A stretch of DNA of 10,037 nt from Planctomycetaceae bacterium (GTDB taxonomy: Bacteria > Planctomycetota > Planctomycetia > Pirellulales > Thermoguttaceae). The DNA lies in the NCBI GenBank assembly GCA_031283515.1, contig JAITBS010000017.1:1-10037 (forward strand), given 5' to 3'. The translations under genes and the position numbers were made by a program. The notes below the pieces were generated by a model that searched no databases, was not told where the DNA came from, and saw nothing but the letters and a program-made list of their open reading frames with translations. Position 1 is the first letter of the stretch; each line of letters starts with the position of its first letter. Below are positions 1-7,005 of the stretch, piece by piece.

Positions 1-120
1 ACAATACGACGAAAGGTTGACAACCATAAAAGAAGAGTACGACTGAATAGATATCAAAAATCGACTCCCCATTACAATTTGTTAATGAAACTTGCCAAGG
101 TTTACAAAGTGAAACGTTAA
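1..120 (+). CDS. Possible C-terminal tail of a small, highly basic protein (partial)
   Basis: Frame 1 is open from the first base to TAA at 118-120, giving 39 residues without a start inside the window (the only Met is near the end). The peptide is rich in Lys and Arg (for example RRKVDNHKRRVRLNRYQKS) and ends KVYKVKR, as in small ribosomal or nucleic-acid-binding proteins, but I do not recognise the family. The stop overlaps the pheT stop on the other strand in a shared TTAA, a common arrangement for convergent genes, which favours a real gene. Against it, 40 open codons can occur by chance. No function is proposed. Confidence 0.4.
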   Translation, partial: TIRRKVDNHKRRVRLNRYQKSTPHYNLLMKLAKVYKVKR

Positions 121-2618
121 GCCCGTAATGCGACATGGTGTTCCTGAATAAACGTCAAAAACGCTTGATGGAATGACTCGATTTCTTCACCGGAAAGCGT
201 GCGATCCGGCGCCCCAATCCAAAACCGAAACGAATAACTGGCAGTGCCTTTTTCAAGTCCCTTTCCACGATAAGAAACAAGCATCTCACGCCGAACAACT
301 AACGGATTTTGGAACAGATCAAGAACCGCTTCCAGTTGGTCAAATCCCTGATCAATACTCCAAATCAATGAAAAATCCTGCCATGATAACGGATAACGCG
401 GCGGTTCTTCAAAACGGATTTCAGGGTAAAGAGTTCCGTTTATTTTATCGAGTTCCAGTTCAAACCAAACAATTTGTCCGCCTTCAGGACAAATTTTGTT
501 CATAAATTCCTTGTCGGCAACACCCATACTGCCTAAATACGCATTACCTGATTGAACAGTTACCCAACAACCCGGAATATGCCATGAACCCTTAACAAGT
601 TGTTCGGGTTGTTGCGACTCGCCGTCGGCAAACCGGATATTTTGAACTCCGCAAATCACCAGAACATCTTCCACTGCGGATTTTACCGAAAGATAAAAAT
701 CCTCCAACACCCCAGATCGCTGAAAAGCAATTCCCGCCAGATGATGTCTTTCGTTACACTCGCGGTCTTTACCGACGGAAAAGAATGTCCGCCCAATTTC
801 AAACAACCGGAATGAATCACGAAACGGACGGTTTTTCGGAATCAACGCCAGAAGATTCGGAACCAAAGTGGTACGAAGCCGAGTTGTTTCCGGTGAAGTC
901 GGATTGCGTAACACCAACGTTTCACCAGGTTCAAAACCAATTGTTTTAAGCCAATGATCATTGAACCAAACGTAAAGATGTCCTTCAAGAAACCGATGTC
1001 CGGCGGCAAGAATCCGTCTGATTTTGTGTTCCATTTTAAGCGGCTTTTCGATAAACAACGGCTTAATCGGTTGCGAAGGCAGCACCGGCGGAATATTATC
1101 GTATCCGAAAATCCGTAATACCTCTTCGACAATGTCTTCAGGAATTGAAATATCTTTTTGGCTGCGAAATGACGGTACGCCGACAACAAGTGATTGACCA
1201 ATTCCCTTGATTTGCGGTTCGTCGGCTTGGGGTTGGTCGGATTTATTGTCTTTGTTCAATTTATTCGCGGTATTGGAGTTATCGTGCTGATATTCCGCTT
1301 CAAAACCAAGCGAATGTAAAATATTCAAAACTTGTTCGTGTGGAAGAGTGATTCCGGCGAGTTGTTCCAAACGGTTGGCGGGAATCATTATTGTTCGGAT
1401 TTCATTCTGCAAATTGCCGTCAATCGTGAATCGGCTTAAAACATTTAGATTTGCGCCGGAATCTTCGATCAATTTCAGAATCCGTGCAATACCGGTTTTG
1501 ATATTCGCCGGCGGCTGTGATTTTTCGTAACGCTGTGACGCATCGGTTTTAAGATCGAGTCTTCCTGAGGTTCGGCGAATTCGGGACGCTTTGAAATTCG
1601 CAGATTCGAGCAACAGTTTTGTGGTTGATTCTGTAACTTCGGTTTCGAGACCGCCCATAATTCCGGCAAGAGCAACCGGACGATATTCACCGCCCGGACG
1701 TTTACCCCAAATGAGTAAATCTTCTGGAAGTAAATTCCGTATTTGTCCATCCAGTGTTTCAAATTTGTCCTTCCGCCCAAGCGTAACAATTTTAATTCCT
1801 CCGAGTTTATCGGCATCGAATGCGTGAGTCGGTTGTCCGATTTCCCAGTTGACATAATTTGTTACATCGACCAGCAAATTGTACGATCTCATACCAAGTA
1901 CGTGAAGCCGGCGTTGTATGAATAACGGAGAAGGAATCGTTCCGCGTGTCTGAAATTCAATACAACCGTAACAAGGACAATTTTCGTAATCATCGTTTTT
2001 CAACGGATAAGCCGGAAGATGATTAAACGCTGTTAAATCGAGTTGCGCCAGTGGTTGTAATTCTCGGCGAAAAACAGCGGCAAACTCTCTCGCAAATCCG
2101 TAATGTCCCCAAAGATCGGGACGATGTGTCAGACTTTTGTTATCAATTTCAATCAATGTATCTGTTTCGGGAACAAATTTTTCTAACGGAGTTCCCGATT
2201 CGATATTGTCAGGGCATTCCAAAACAATTTCGTGCCAGCCGGACATTCCCAATTCCGCCGCACTGCAAAGGATTCCTTGACTTGGTTTACCGGAACGTTC
2301 TGATTCTTCAATTTTGATGTTGCCTGCCAACACAGTCCCAACACGCGCAAACGGAACTTTAAGACCAACACGAATATTCGAAGCACCGCAAACAGTTGTG
2401 TAAGTTTTCCGACCACAATCGACTTGGCAAAAAGTCAGTTTATCCGTCAGTTTTTCAACACTCTTCACTTCACCAATGACAACTCCTTTAACAAACCGGC
2501 GGATTTCCTTAATTCCTTCCACTTCCGCAGTTGCCAACGTAATCCGGTTGACAATTTCTTTGGTTTCGAGTCCTTTAAGATCAACGTAATCTGAAATCCA
2601 ATCAAGAGAAATAAACAT
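117..2618 (-). CDS. pheT: Phenylalanyl-tRNA synthetase beta subunit
   Basis: Beta chain of the cytoplasmic (alpha-beta)2 PheRS, which charges tRNA-Phe; the beta chain binds tRNA and edits Tyr-tRNA-Phe. The 833 residues fit the bacterial family. Visible in order: N-terminal MFISLDWISDYVDL; EMAP-type tRNA-binding OB domain (about 43-152, with GILCSAAELGM); a variant IDNKSLTHRPDLWGHYGFA at 158-176; B3/B4 editing domain (about 214-385, with DVTNYV, GQPTHAFD and LAGIMGG); B5 domain (about 405-511); class II-like core with NPTSPETTRLRTTLVPNLL and RLFEIGRTF; C-terminal FDX-ACB anticodon-binding domain (about 737-832). The B5 region carries a hydrophilic N/K/D/Q-rich insert at about 443-471. An in-frame ATG 57 bp upstream is rejected because family homology begins at MFISLDW and the promoter candidate would leave almost no leader. 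There is no clear Shine-Dalgarno. pheS is not adjacent. Confidence 0.97.
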   Translation of the reverse strand: MFISLDWISDYVDLKGLETKEIVNRITLATAEVEGIKEIRRFVKGVVIGEVKSVEKLTDKLTFCQVDCGRKTYTTVCGASNIRVGLKVPFARVGTVLAGNIKIEESERSGKPSQGILCSAAELGMSGWHEIVLECPDNIESGTPLEKFVPETDTLIEIDNKSLTHRPDLWGHYGFAREFAAVFRRELQPLAQLDLTAFNHLPAYPLKNDDYENCPCYGCIEFQTRGTIPSPLFIQRRLHVLGMRSYNLLVDVTNYVNWEIGQPTHAFDADKLGGIKIVTLGRKDKFETLDGQIRNLLPEDLLIWGKRPGGEYRPVALAGIMGGLETEVTESTTKLLLESANFKASRIRRTSGRLDLKTDASQRYEKSQPPANIKTGIARILKLIEDSGANLNVLSRFTIDGNLQNEIRTIMIPANRLEQLAGITLPHEQVLNILHSLGFEAEYQHDNSNTANKLNKDNKSDQPQADEPQIKGIGQSLVVGVPSFRSQKDISIPEDIVEEVLRIFGYDNIPPVLPSQPIKPLFIEKPLKMEHKIRRILAAGHRFLEGHLYVWFNDHWLKTIGFEPGETLVLRNPTSPETTRLRTTLVPNLLALIPKNRPFRDSFRLFEIGRTFFSVGKDRECNERHHLAGIAFQRSGVLEDFYLSVKSAVEDVLVICGVQNIRFADGESQQPEQLVKGSWHIPGCWVTVQSGNAYLGSMGVADKEFMNKICPEGGQIVWFELELDKINGTLYPEIRFEEPPRYPLSWQDFSLIWSIDQGFDQLEAVLDLFQNPLVVRREMLVSYRGKGLEKGTASYSFRFWIGAPDRTLSGEEIESFHQAFLTFIQEHHVALRA

Positions 2619-2684
2619 AATGACAACATTAAAATAAAATTCATTGAACCGTATGGGTTTTCCGCAACACCACAAATTTCAGAT

Positions 2685-2713
2685 ATTGTCCCAGAAAACA
2701 ATGAATACGTCAA
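2685..2713 (-). promoter_or_regulatory. Candidate sigma70-type promoter of pheT
   Basis: Read on the minus strand, TTGACG (2708-2713, 5/6 to the -35 consensus) is separated by exactly 17 bp from GACAAT (2685-2690, 4/6 to the -10 consensus). Transcription would start near 2678, giving a leader of about 60 nt before the pheT ATG at 2618. No terminator-like attenuator or leader peptide was seen in that leader. Confidence 0.5.
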
Positions 2714-2769
2714 GACGTAAGTGTTGTTTTGTTACTATTCGGTCGTGATCTTATTCTTGTGACTATTCG

Positions 2770-2831
2770 GTGAAAATCGTACCTCTTTCGGAGTGAAGAA
2801 GAAACAAATAATAATTCCGCTGATATATTAC
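2770..2831. mobile_element. Right-end remnant of an E3-type palindromic element
   Basis: This stretch matches the right end of E3 (9352-9411): GTGAAAATCGTACC, a CTCTTTCGGAG hairpin, GTGAAGAA, and the terminal repeat ATTCCGCTGATATATTAC ending at 2831. No left end is found upstream, so it is a truncated or decayed copy. Just upstream, ACTATTCGGT occurs twice (2734-2743 and 2762-2771). Confidence 0.6.
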
Positions 2832-3066
2832 AATACTTTTAGTTTTCGTGGTATTTCTTTTTTCCGAATCATAACGGATTTCACGGGAATAAAATTATTA
2901 CCGGTTATTTTTCAAGTATTTTAGTAATTGGGAATCTCTAAAAATTAATTTTAACCACAGAGAACACAGAGAACACAGAGAAAATTTTAATTTGAATCAA
3001 AATATCATTTAAATTTATTAAAGTAAAAATTAGGGATTTAAATCAAAATTTAATTTTTTAAAAATA
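2832..3066. other. AT-rich intergenic DNA without a gene
   Basis: No credible coding frame is seen. The segment is very AT-rich, with many TTTAAAT/AAATTTAA-like words, and separates an element remnant from E1. Apart from the CACAGAG repeat inside it, nothing specific is recognised. Confidence 0.6.
2955..2980. repeat. Short CACAGAG tandem repeat
   Basis: CCACAGAG is followed by two perfect copies of AACACAGAG. Short tracts of this CACAGAG type recur between genes in many unrelated bacterial genomes. No role is evident here. Confidence 0.7.
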
Positions 3067-3411
3067 GTAATATATCAGCGGCATTTTTGTTTTTCCCATT
3101 AGCCCCGATAGGGGCGTCAGGATTATAGCCCACCCCAACGGGGTGGGTAAAAATTCCTTGTGAAACAACGCCCTGAAAGGGCAGGATATTAGTTGATAGT
3201 TGATAGTTGATAGTTGATAGTTCGCACGCGGATTCAAAACGTTTTGGTCGTAATCCGCTTGCGAACTATCCACTCTCCACTATTCCATCGCCCTTTCAGG
3301 GCTTGTTGCTTAGGGAGGATTTAACCCACCCCGTTGGGGCGGGTTATAATCTTAACGCCCTTTCAGGGCTACCTATTGTTGGTAACTACAAAAATTCCAC
3401 TGATATATTAC
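3067..3411. mobile_element. Palindromic MITE-like element E1 (345 bp)
   Basis: A non-coding element bounded by terminal inverted repeats: the left end starts GTAATATATCAGCGGCATTT and the right end is its inverse with two mismatches in about 24 bp. Inside, in order: hairpin GCCCCGATAGGGGC (3102-3115); hairpin CCCACCCCAACGGGGTGGG (3129-3147); box GCCCTGAAAGGGC (3170-3182); four copies of AGTTGAT (3191-3222); a core of inverted arms (3216-3234 with 3252-3270, one mismatch) around CAAAACGTTTTG; inverse box GCCCTTTCAGGGC (3290-3302); an inverse copy of the second hairpin (3323-3345); and a second inverse box (3357-3369). The 8 bp outside each end do not match, so no target duplication remains. It ends 22 bp before the GspF start. 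Open frames inside come from the repeats and are not called genes. Confidence 0.85.
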
Positions 3412-3433
3412 GATTCTTTACATTTTTACACGT

Positions 3434-4444
3434 ATGAAACAGTTATCAGGATTTTGTCATCGGGTTGGTATTTCAGTCAAAGCAGGGCTCAATCTTATTG
3501 ATGCGGTAAAACGGGAAGCACCGCGACAACGTCATCCCCAAATATGGCAATCAGTTGTCCAATCATTGGAAAACGGTTCTTCTCTTGCCGAATCACTTCA
3601 ACCATTCAAAAAACAATTCGGAGAAATGTTTGTAGCGTTAATCGAAGTCGGTGAAGAATCCGGTCATCTTGGTGAAATGCTGACGGATTTAGCCGATTAT
3701 TATGATCAGATGATTCAAATTCGCCGAGATTTTCTCAAATCATTGACATTGCCGATTATCGAATTTATTATTGCGGTTATTATTGTCGGGATTCTGATTT
3801 TGGCTCTCGGTGTTATCGAACAGATCACCAAACAACGCATAGATTTATTAGGTTGGGGACTTGTCGGCGTTACCGGTTTCATCCGATACGTGATTTTTCT
3901 TATTATTGCCGGATCACTTGGTGTCTTTCTGTATCGGTTTATCAAAGGCAATATTCAACGCAGCCGACCTGTTCATTATTTACTTCTTAGGATTCCCAAA
4001 ATCGGGAGGATGTTGAAAACGTTTGCGTTAATGCGGTTGACTTGGGGGTTACATTTAACCATGCGTACCGGAATGGATGTTTGCCGTGCGTTAACTCTTT
4101 CGTTTCAAGGTTCCGGTTTTGCGCCGGTTCACGATCAATTACCGGCAATTCTCAACACCGTAGAAAACGGCGGTTCCCTAACAGACGCTTTTCAAACTGC
4201 CGAATATTTAGATGACGATTTACTTTCCGGTATTGATTCCGGTGAACAGTCCGGAAATTTACCGGAATTAATGCACAAACTGACAAATCAGTATTTGCAG
4301 GAATCGTTACTTAATTTGAAAATCGTGTCGGTTACGGGTGGTTTTGTGGTATATGGTTGTATTGCGGTTTGTATCATTTTTGTTATTTTTCGTCTTTTTT
4401 CGTTCTACATTGGTATTATCAATGAAGCTGTTTCCGGTATTTGA
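3434..4444 (+). CDS. GspF/PilC-family inner-membrane protein (type II secretion / type IV pilus type)
   Basis: 336 residues with the duplicated T2SSF domain. The first repeat (about 5-127) has LENGSSLAESL, then EVGEESGHLGEML and LADYYDQ; the second (about 195-318) has VENGGSLTDAF, then SGEQSGNLPELM. Hydrophobic segments at about 105-127, 148-170 and 296-326 fit the three-helix topology of the family. In secretion and pilus machines this protein is the inner-membrane platform that couples the ATPase to pilin assembly. It is shorter than the usual 400 or so residues because it lacks the N-terminal stretch before the first domain. The ATG at 3434 is the only ATG start in this frame after a TGA at 3401-3403, and there is no Shine-Dalgarno. 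No GspE, GspG or pilin neighbour is in the window, and both sides carry element DNA, so its partners are unknown. Confidence 0.88.
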   Translation: MKQLSGFCHRVGISVKAGLNLIDAVKREAPRQRHPQIWQSVVQSLENGSSLAESLQPFKKQFGEMFVALIEVGEESGHLGEMLTDLADYYDQMIQIRRDFLKSLTLPIIEFIIAVIIVGILILALGVIEQITKQRIDLLGWGLVGVTGFIRYVIFLIIAGSLGVFLYRFIKGNIQRSRPVHYLLLRIPKIGRMLKTFALMRLTWGLHLTMRTGMDVCRALTLSFQGSGFAPVHDQLPAILNTVENGGSLTDAFQTAEYLDDDLLSGIDSGEQSGNLPELMHKLTNQYLQESLLNLKIVSVTGGFVVYGCIAVCIIFVIFRLFSFYIGIINEAVSGI

Positions 4445-4466
4445 TTTGCGGTAACTGTCTATTGGG

Positions 4467-4540
4467 AACTATCAACTCTCCACTAATATCCTGCCCTTCA
4501 AGACGTAGGAGCAATAATAATTCCGCTGAAATATTGCTAC
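4467..4540. mobile_element. Degenerate right-end remnant of an E1/E2-type element
   Basis: AACTATCAACTCTCCACTAA resembles the core-flanking arms of E1 and E2. Next comes CTAATATCCTGCCC, the inverse of the E1 stretch just after its left box (GGGCAGGATATTAG), and then a decayed terminal repeat with TTCCGCTGAAATATTGCTAC. It fills the 92-bp gap between the convergent GspF-type and HybB-type genes and overlaps the last codon and stop of the latter. No left end or target duplication is visible. Confidence 0.55.
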
Positions 4541-5697
4541 GCTTCTTTTTCTTTTAATAAGATATTGAAGTTTTCGCACAAAAATAGATAGACCAGCAAC
4601 ACGGTTGAAACCAATCCAAAACTAATAATTACTTCACACAATGTCGGATAATAAATCACACCGGCATCGCGTGTCATACCCGTAACCACCACGTTCATCC
4701 GGTTGGCAAACACCCCAACACTGGTAAGAAATCCGTAAGTAATGATCCAACCACGATAGTTAATAAGTGGAGAAAAAACAATCAGAATCGGTATCACCAC
4801 TCCAAATAAATGTTCCAAAATAAACGCAAAACTCTCAAAACTGCCTTCAAAAAGTAATCCCGTTTCATTGTGAACCACAAGATCGCCAATTTTCACCACC
4901 AAATAAAGGAGCATCAGTCCACCACCAATTCGTGCAAGTATTTTCAGTGTACGGTTTGATGTTTTGTGCCCGAAGGCAAAACCAACCAACACTGATTCCA
5001 TCACCAACATCGCCGGTCCCACAAAAAGTGAGGACAACAAGAAAAATAGAAAAATTAACGGACTCCACCAAAGCGGATGCAAACGTCCATCGGTCATCAA
5101 ATAAATCGCCCCAAGAGAGGATTGGTGTAACGTCGGTAACATAACACCAACAATCGCAAAAACAGGAAAAAATCGTACAAAAAACCAGTGAATTTGGCGA
5201 AACACTTTTTCCGTGATTACTTCCGCCAATTCCAAAACTTGAATAATCGTGTACAAAGAAACACACCAGAATACCTCAAACAACGCCGATTCATGTCCCC
5301 ACGAAACATAAGGACGCCAGAAATTAAACCAACGCCCAATTTCAGTAAAAAGACCAACAAGCATCAGTGTGTAACCCAAAAGCGATATAAGTAAAGTTCG
5401 CCGCGAAATTGATTTTATAGGTTCAATATGCAATATGTGAACAAGAAATGTTGTCCCATATCCGCCGCCCGCTAACGCCGCACCAGCAAAAACCGCCCAA
5501 CCCTTCCAAAGTCCCCATGGCCAATGATCATTGAGATTGGCAACCGATTGCAATCCAAATGCAAAACGGTAGAGCATGATTGCCGCTGTTAATAACGATA
5601 ACAAAATTAGGAAAAAACGTATCGGCGTAATTCGGAATGACCAATGATCATACGAAATACGAATAAACCACTTCTTAAATTCAAGATTAAAATCCAT
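4537..5697 (-). CDS. hybB: HybB-like (NrfD/PsrC superfamily) quinone-linked membrane subunit of the hydrogenase
   Basis: 386 residues, close to the 392 of E. coli HybB, and strongly hydrophobic with about ten membrane segments. Family landmarks include FGLQSVANLNDHWPWGLW (47-64), GYTLMLVGLFTEIGRWFNFW (108-127), LPTLHQSSLGA (187-197) followed by GRLHPLWWSPL (204-214), and YYPTLCEVIISFG near the C-terminus. The family has no haem or Fe-S; it takes electrons from an outer-face Fe-S partner and exchanges them with (mena)quinone in the membrane. It is the third gene of the hydA operon, but 430 bp separate it from the Fe-S gene, most of it a tandem repeat array. No clear Shine-Dalgarno precedes the ATG. 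The stop codon lies within an element remnant, so the very C-terminus (LLKEKEA) may have been altered. The family assignment is firm; the role with an [FeFe] enzyme is inferred from the operon. Confidence 0.9.
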   Translation of the reverse strand: MDFNLEFKKWFIRISYDHWSFRITPIRFFLILLSLLTAAIMLYRFAFGLQSVANLNDHWPWGLWKGWAVFAGAALAGGGYGTTFLVHILHIEPIKSISRRTLLISLLGYTLMLVGLFTEIGRWFNFWRPYVSWGHESALFEVFWCVSLYTIIQVLELAEVITEKVFRQIHWFFVRFFPVFAIVGVMLPTLHQSSLGAIYLMTDGRLHPLWWSPLIFLFFLLSSLFVGPAMLVMESVLVGFAFGHKTSNRTLKILARIGGGLMLLYLVVKIGDLVVHNETGLLFEGSFESFAFILEHLFGVVIPILIVFSPLINYRGWIITYGFLTSVGVFANRMNVVVTGMTRDAGVIYYPTLCEVIISFGLVSTVLLVYLFLCENFNILLKEKEA

Positions 5698-5806
5698 TGG
5701 AAATAATTGGGTTGGGTTGTTTTAACGTTAAGTAATTCCGGTAGGATTCAAAAGTAAAATTCAAATTCATTCATAAAATTTCAATGTTCTCTGCGTCACC
5801 TACAAA

Positions 5807-6121
5807 CTAATCGGCGTAACCTGCGGACTAATCTGTATAATCTGCAAACTAATCGGCGTAATCAGCGGACTAATCTGTATAATCTGCGAACTAATCTGCG
5901 TAATCAGCGGACTAATCTGTATAATCTACAAACTAATCTGCGTAATCAGCGGACTAATCTGTATAATCTGCGAACTAATCGGCGTAATCAGCGGACTAAT
6001 CTGTATAATCTGCAAACTAATCGGCGTAATCAGCGGACTAATCTGTATAATCTGCAAACTAATCGGCGTAATCAGCGAACTAATCTGTATAATCAGCGAA
6101 CTAATCTGCGTAATCAGCGGA
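5807..6121. repeat. Tandem array of fifteen 21-bp units (alternating, 42-bp period)
   Basis: Fifteen units of exactly 21 bp with no gaps. Type A carries CTAATCTGTATAATCT and ends GCAAA or GCGAA; type B carries CTAATC(G/T)GCGTAATCAG and ends CGGA or CGAA. A and B alternate strictly, so the true period is 42 bp in about 7.5 copies; a partial A-like unit (CCTACAAA) precedes the first. Differences between copies are single substitutions only. Within each unit AATC recurs at 9 and 12 bp in turn. The array begins 110 bp upstream of the HybB-type start and ends 6 bp past the stop of the Fe-S gene. It carries no credible gene and has no CRISPR-like spacers. Confidence 0.95.
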
Positions 6122-6127
6122 CTAAAA

Positions 6128-6949
6128 TTATTCCGTTGTTTCGGAGTTTTTGTTTTCAGCGGATTTCACATGATCTTTTCGTTTCGTAAAGAAATAAAGT
6201 CCTGTTAAAACCAACGCCCAAATCGCACCGAAAATCGGTGTCGAATGCATGTAGGTTGACGTGTACGAAGGAATGGACTTTTTAGGAACATTCATTTTGA
6301 AACCGAGTTGTTCAAACGGCGTATCGGAAACGTAAATCCATGATGTTCCTCCGGCTTCCTCTTCACCGTAAATATGTTGAACATAATGTGAATCTTTACT
6401 GCTGACCAATTCTTTGGCTTCCGCTAACAAATCGTCGCGATCTCCAAACTTCATCACATTCGTCGGACACACCGATACACACGCCGGTTGTTGACCTTTC
6501 GCAATACGGTTACCACACATCACGCATTTTGTAATCACCGGAATCGTTTTGTCCCATTCAAATTTCGGAATCTTGAACGGACACGCCAACATACAGTAAC
6601 GGCAGCCAACACAATTATTAGGATAATAAATAACCGGTCCTGCCTCTGTTTTTTGAAAGGCTTTGGCAAAACACGACGATACACAACCCGGCTCTTTACA
6701 GTGCATACATTGCCGTTTGACAAACCGCCAAATCTCTTGATTGGTCTCGTTTGTTTTACCGGTCTCCACCGGCTGCGGTACACGGAATTTTTGTATCACC
6801 GTCCAGTTTTCGTCTGCTAATTCGGCATGTTCGCCGTTTGTTTCCGCTCTCTCGTTAATCCATTGATTGCCGTTGTACATCTTGCACGCAACCGTACAAC
6901 TACCGCAACCAATACATTTCGTAAGATTAACTAATATACCTTTGGACAT
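6128..6949 (-). CDS. HybA-like four-cluster [4Fe-4S] ferredoxin subunit with C-terminal membrane anchor
   Basis: Electron-transfer subunit expected to link the hydrogenase to the HybB-type subunit. The 273 residues carry sixteen Cys in four groups: C12-x2-C15-x2-C18-x3-C22; C81-x2-C84-x4-C89-x3-C93; C113-x2-C116-x2-C119-x3-C123; C142-x2-C145-x11-C157-x3-C161. This is the four-[4Fe-4S] layout of HybA, FdnH and DmsB. One hydrophobic helix (about 236-254, PIFGAIWALVLTGLYFF) followed by TKRKDH anchors the C-terminus, as in HybA and FdnH. There is no Tat or Sec signal, so it probably travels with the Tat-bearing hydrogenase. The start is at 6949 because AGGAGG lies 5 nt upstream (6955-6960); an earlier in-frame ATG at 6982 lies upstream of that site. 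It is 56 bp downstream of hydA. HybA-like is the best label, but FdnH- or HmcB-like cannot be excluded. Confidence 0.92.
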   Translation of the reverse strand: MSKGILVNLTKCIGCGSCTVACKMYNGNQWINERAETNGEHAELADENWTVIQKFRVPQPVETGKTNETNQEIWRFVKRQCMHCKEPGCVSSCFAKAFQKTEAGPVIYYPNNCVGCRYCMLACPFKIPKFEWDKTIPVITKCVMCGNRIAKGQQPACVSVCPTNVMKFGDRDDLLAEAKELVSSKDSHYVQHIYGEEEAGGTSWIYVSDTPFEQLGFKMNVPKKSIPSYTSTYMHSTPIFGAIWALVLTGLYFFTKRKDHVKSAENKNSETTE

Positions 6950-6954
6950 GATAA

Positions 6955-6960
6955 CCTCCT
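6955..6960 (-). promoter_or_regulatory. Shine-Dalgarno AGGAGG deciding the start of the Fe-S subunit
   Basis: Perfect AGGAGG on the minus strand, followed by TTATC and the ATG at 6947-6949. It excludes the longer open frame that begins at 6982. Confidence 0.85.
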
Positions 6961-7005
6961 CAAAATATCGTAAATTATTCACGATTAACGATTCACTGCC
7001 GACAA

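Noticed and set aside
173..2416. Open frames antisense or out of frame to pheT
   Set aside because: All lie within a well-supported pheT and show no family-like composition; the same holds for overlapping frames in the GspF-type and hydrogenase genes.
2619..2675. 19-residue N-terminal extension of pheT
   Set aside because: PheT family homology starts at MFISLDW, the extension (MWCCGKPIRF) is not family-like, and the promoter candidate would start transcription only a few bases before it.
3058..3437. Open frames inside E1 on both strands, with close matches inside E2 (8610-8956)
   Set aside because: The shared peptides (such as SHADSKRFGRNPL and SQADYDQNVLNPRAN) come from both strands of the same inverted core and terminal repeats, with no start signals. 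They are repeat translations and support the element family, not genes.
5698..5806. Separate promoter for the HybB-type gene
   Set aside because: The best match, TTGAAA with a 17-bp spacer, has only 3 of 6 bases in the -10 position in very AT-rich DNA. A single operon transcript is simpler.
5807..6121. CRISPR array
   Set aside because: Units are contiguous 21-mers with no unique spacers, and no cas genes are present. It is a plain tandem repeat.
6950..6982. Upstream ATG for the Fe-S subunit
   Set aside because: It lies upstream of the perfect AGGAGG that serves the ATG at 6949, and the added residues do not form a signal peptide.
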